Source of the DNA: Myroides sp.
GTDB taxonomy: Bacteria; Bacteroidota; Bacteroidia; Flavobacteriales; Flavobacteriaceae
Direction of reading: 5' to 3'
Length of the DNA stretch: 7,959 bases
Assembly (NCBI GenBank): GCA_018384465.1
Contig: JAHAYQ010000132.1
Coordinates: 1-7,959 of the forward strand
The position numbers and the translations under genes are program-made. Each line of letters begins with the position of its first letter. The first letter of the stretch is position 1. Below the pieces are notes generated by a model that was given only the letters and a program-made list of their open reading frames with translations, searched no databases and had not been told where the DNA came from. This document shows positions 6,941 through 7,959 of this stretch, in pieces.

Positions 6941-7894
6941 AGTTTTGTTATTTTTTTGATTAAAGATAGCAATTATTTTATTTACAATGATCTGAGCCAA
7001 TTTTTCTTTACTTTCTATAGTCCAGCCGGCAATATGTGGAGAAAGCAATACATGATCCGATTTAATAAGGTATTGAAACGCTTCGGGCAATTCATTATCT
7101 GAAAACATATTTTCAAAAGATGATTTTTCGTATTCCAACACATCCAATGCAGCGCCTATAATTTTACCCGATCGCAAGGCATCTACCAAAGCAATGGTAT
7201 CTACCGATTTGCCTCGTGCAGTATTAATGAACCAAAACGGTTTACGGAAACCATTTATTAGTTCACGATTGATTAAATGATAGGTTTGTGAGGTTTGTGG
7301 TGTATGTAAACTTATAATATCTGCATGCTGCTGTAGATGCTCCAAAGAAACCTGTCGAGCGTGTTGATCGCCCACATTAGGTTTAATGTCATAACAAATT
7401 ACGGTACAGTTAAAACCTTTTAAGCGTTGTGCAAACGCTTTTCCCATCACGCCGTATCCAATGATACCAACGGTTTTGCCTTCAATTTCAAAACCTCTGT
7501 TTTCTTCACGTTTCCAAATGCCGCTACGCACTTCGTTGTCTACGTGTTTCAGTTTATTCATTAAGCTTAACAACATTCCCAAGGCATGCTCAGCAACGGC
7601 TGTACGGTTTCCTTCAGGAGCAGCAATTAGTTCAATACCTTTTGTTTTGGCATATTCACAATCTATGTTTTCTAAACCAGCACCTACACGACCAATAAAC
7701 TTCAGGTTCGTAGCTGCATCTAAAAATGTGCGATCAATTGTAAATCGACTGCGAATAATGATCCCGTCGTACTGATGGATAATTTGTTCAATGGCTTCTT
7801 TTGGTGCGTAGTAATTTTCGTGGTTCTCAAAACCAGTAGCGGTTAATTGTTCAATCAACAACGGATGATTTTTATCGAGATGTAGTATCTTCAT
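6533..7894 (-). CDS. D-2-hydroxyacid dehydrogenase joined in frame to a TM2-domain protein
   Basis: One 453-codon frame runs from ATG 7894. Residues 1-314 form a complete NAD-dependent D-2-hydroxyacid dehydrogenase: a split substrate-binding domain (about 1-95 and 285-314) around a Rossmann domain with GYGVMG at 146-151 and the following acidic D169. The catalytic triad is R227 (NTARGK), E256 (DVLEYEK) and H287 (SPHIAGW). It resembles short phosphoglycerate dehydrogenases without an ACT domain, but the substrate cannot be read from sequence, so I give no serA symbol. Residues from about 319 are a Gln/Asn-rich linker and a TM2 membrane domain. I recall these as separate proteins in related bacteria. 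The joint lies on an A7 run (6951-6957) where one more A would create a stop after residue 315. This may be a true fusion, a mutation or a sequencing indel. A terminator lies just downstream. Confidence 0.85.
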   Translation of the reverse strand: MKILHLDKNHPLLIEQLTATGFENHENYYAPKEAIEQIIHQYDGIIIRSRFTIDRTFLDAATNLKFIGRVGAGLENIDCEYAKTKGIELIAAPEGNRTAVAEHALGMLLSLMNKLKHVDNEVRSGIWKREENRGFEIEGKTVGIIGYGVMGKAFAQRLKGFNCTVICYDIKPNVGDQHARQVSLEHLQQHADIISLHTPQTSQTYHLINRELINGFRKPFWFINTARGKSVDTIALVDALRSGKIIGAALDVLEYEKSSFENMFSDNELPEAFQYLIKSDHVLLSPHIAGWTIESKEKLAQIIVNKIIAIFNQKNNKTMEKESVPNEEQWFTGKDNKQQNQYNPQQNQNQHTYQNYSQQGNHLQDANSKKILAGILAIILGHIGIHKFVLGYNNEGIILLILGLVGYVTACLIIGYFILLVTGIIGLVEGIIYLTKTDEDFYNTYVRNKKSWF

Positions 7895-7959
7895 TCTTTA
7901 AGATTTGTTAGTTGAAAATCGTAAATCAAAACAAATTCTAATAATAGATTTTAAAACCC

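Noticed and set aside
6955..6995. TATCTTTA on the minus strand with TTG 16 bases upstream, as a private promoter for the TM2 segment
   Set aside because: The spacing is short, the -7 element is imperfect and the site lies in coding sequence of high AT content; too weak to annotate.
6778..7102. Other open frames over the dehydrogenase/TM2 junction on both strands
   Set aside because: They have no family features. They come from AT-rich and Gln/Asn-rich codons of the real gene, and removing one A from the A7 run only leads into such a meaningless frame.
7461..7775. Plus-strand open frame opposite the dehydrogenase
   Set aside because: It is antisense to the Rossmann domain, with no motif or start context; the minus-strand enzyme explains the sequence.
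7895..7959. Promoter search upstream of the dehydrogenase
   Set aside because: The 65 available bases have several TTG/TTTG triplets but no TAnnTTTG at a proper distance; the true promoter may lie beyond the window.

Overview
The window looks like a stretch of core chromosome from a member of the Flavobacteriaceae (phylum Bacteroidota). The evidence is AT-rich DNA, A-rich leaders with almost no Shine-Dalgarno sequences, promoter-like sites of the TTG / TAnnTTTG type used by this phylum, and protein sequences that read as flavobacterial forms of RimP, NusA and IF2. I cannot name a genus from sequence alone.

Layout. (1) Positions 1-819, minus strand: a tandem-domain universal stress protein whose last few codons run off the left edge. 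(2) Positions 820-993: a divergent control region with a candidate promoter on each strand, a 17-bp inverted repeat, and a terminator-like hairpin just upstream of, or inside, the start of rimP. (3) Positions 994-5688, plus strand: rimP-nusA-infB, the conserved operon linking 30S maturation, transcription elongation/termination and translation initiation, closed by a hairpin terminator at 5712-5734. (4) Positions 5817-6491, plus strand: a membrane zinc metallopeptidase of the YugP/Zn_peptidase_2 type with its own good promoter candidate. (5) Positions 6498-6527: a strong hairpin that can end transcription from both sides. (6) Positions 6533-7894, minus strand: one open frame joining a complete D-2-hydroxyacid dehydrogenase to a TM2-domain membrane protein. 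(7) Positions 7895-7959: 65 bases of AT-rich upstream DNA with no site I can support.

How the genes relate. RimP helps assemble the 30S subunit, NusA acts on RNA polymerase pausing, termination and antitermination, and IF2 places initiator tRNA on the 30S subunit, so the operon is a growth-linked information-processing unit. The universal stress gene, peptidase and dehydrogenase/TM2 genes are neighbours with no evident functional tie to it.

I see no mobile element, CRISPR array, tRNA, rRNA or defence system, and no convincing undescribed multi-gene system. Two points most deserve a second look. One is the perfect 8-bp hairpin plus U-tract in the rimP leader, which resembles an attenuator for an operon that encodes the termination factor NusA. 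The other is the dehydrogenase-TM2 fusion, whose junction sits on a run of seven A residues where one extra A would restore a stop codon and two separate genes.
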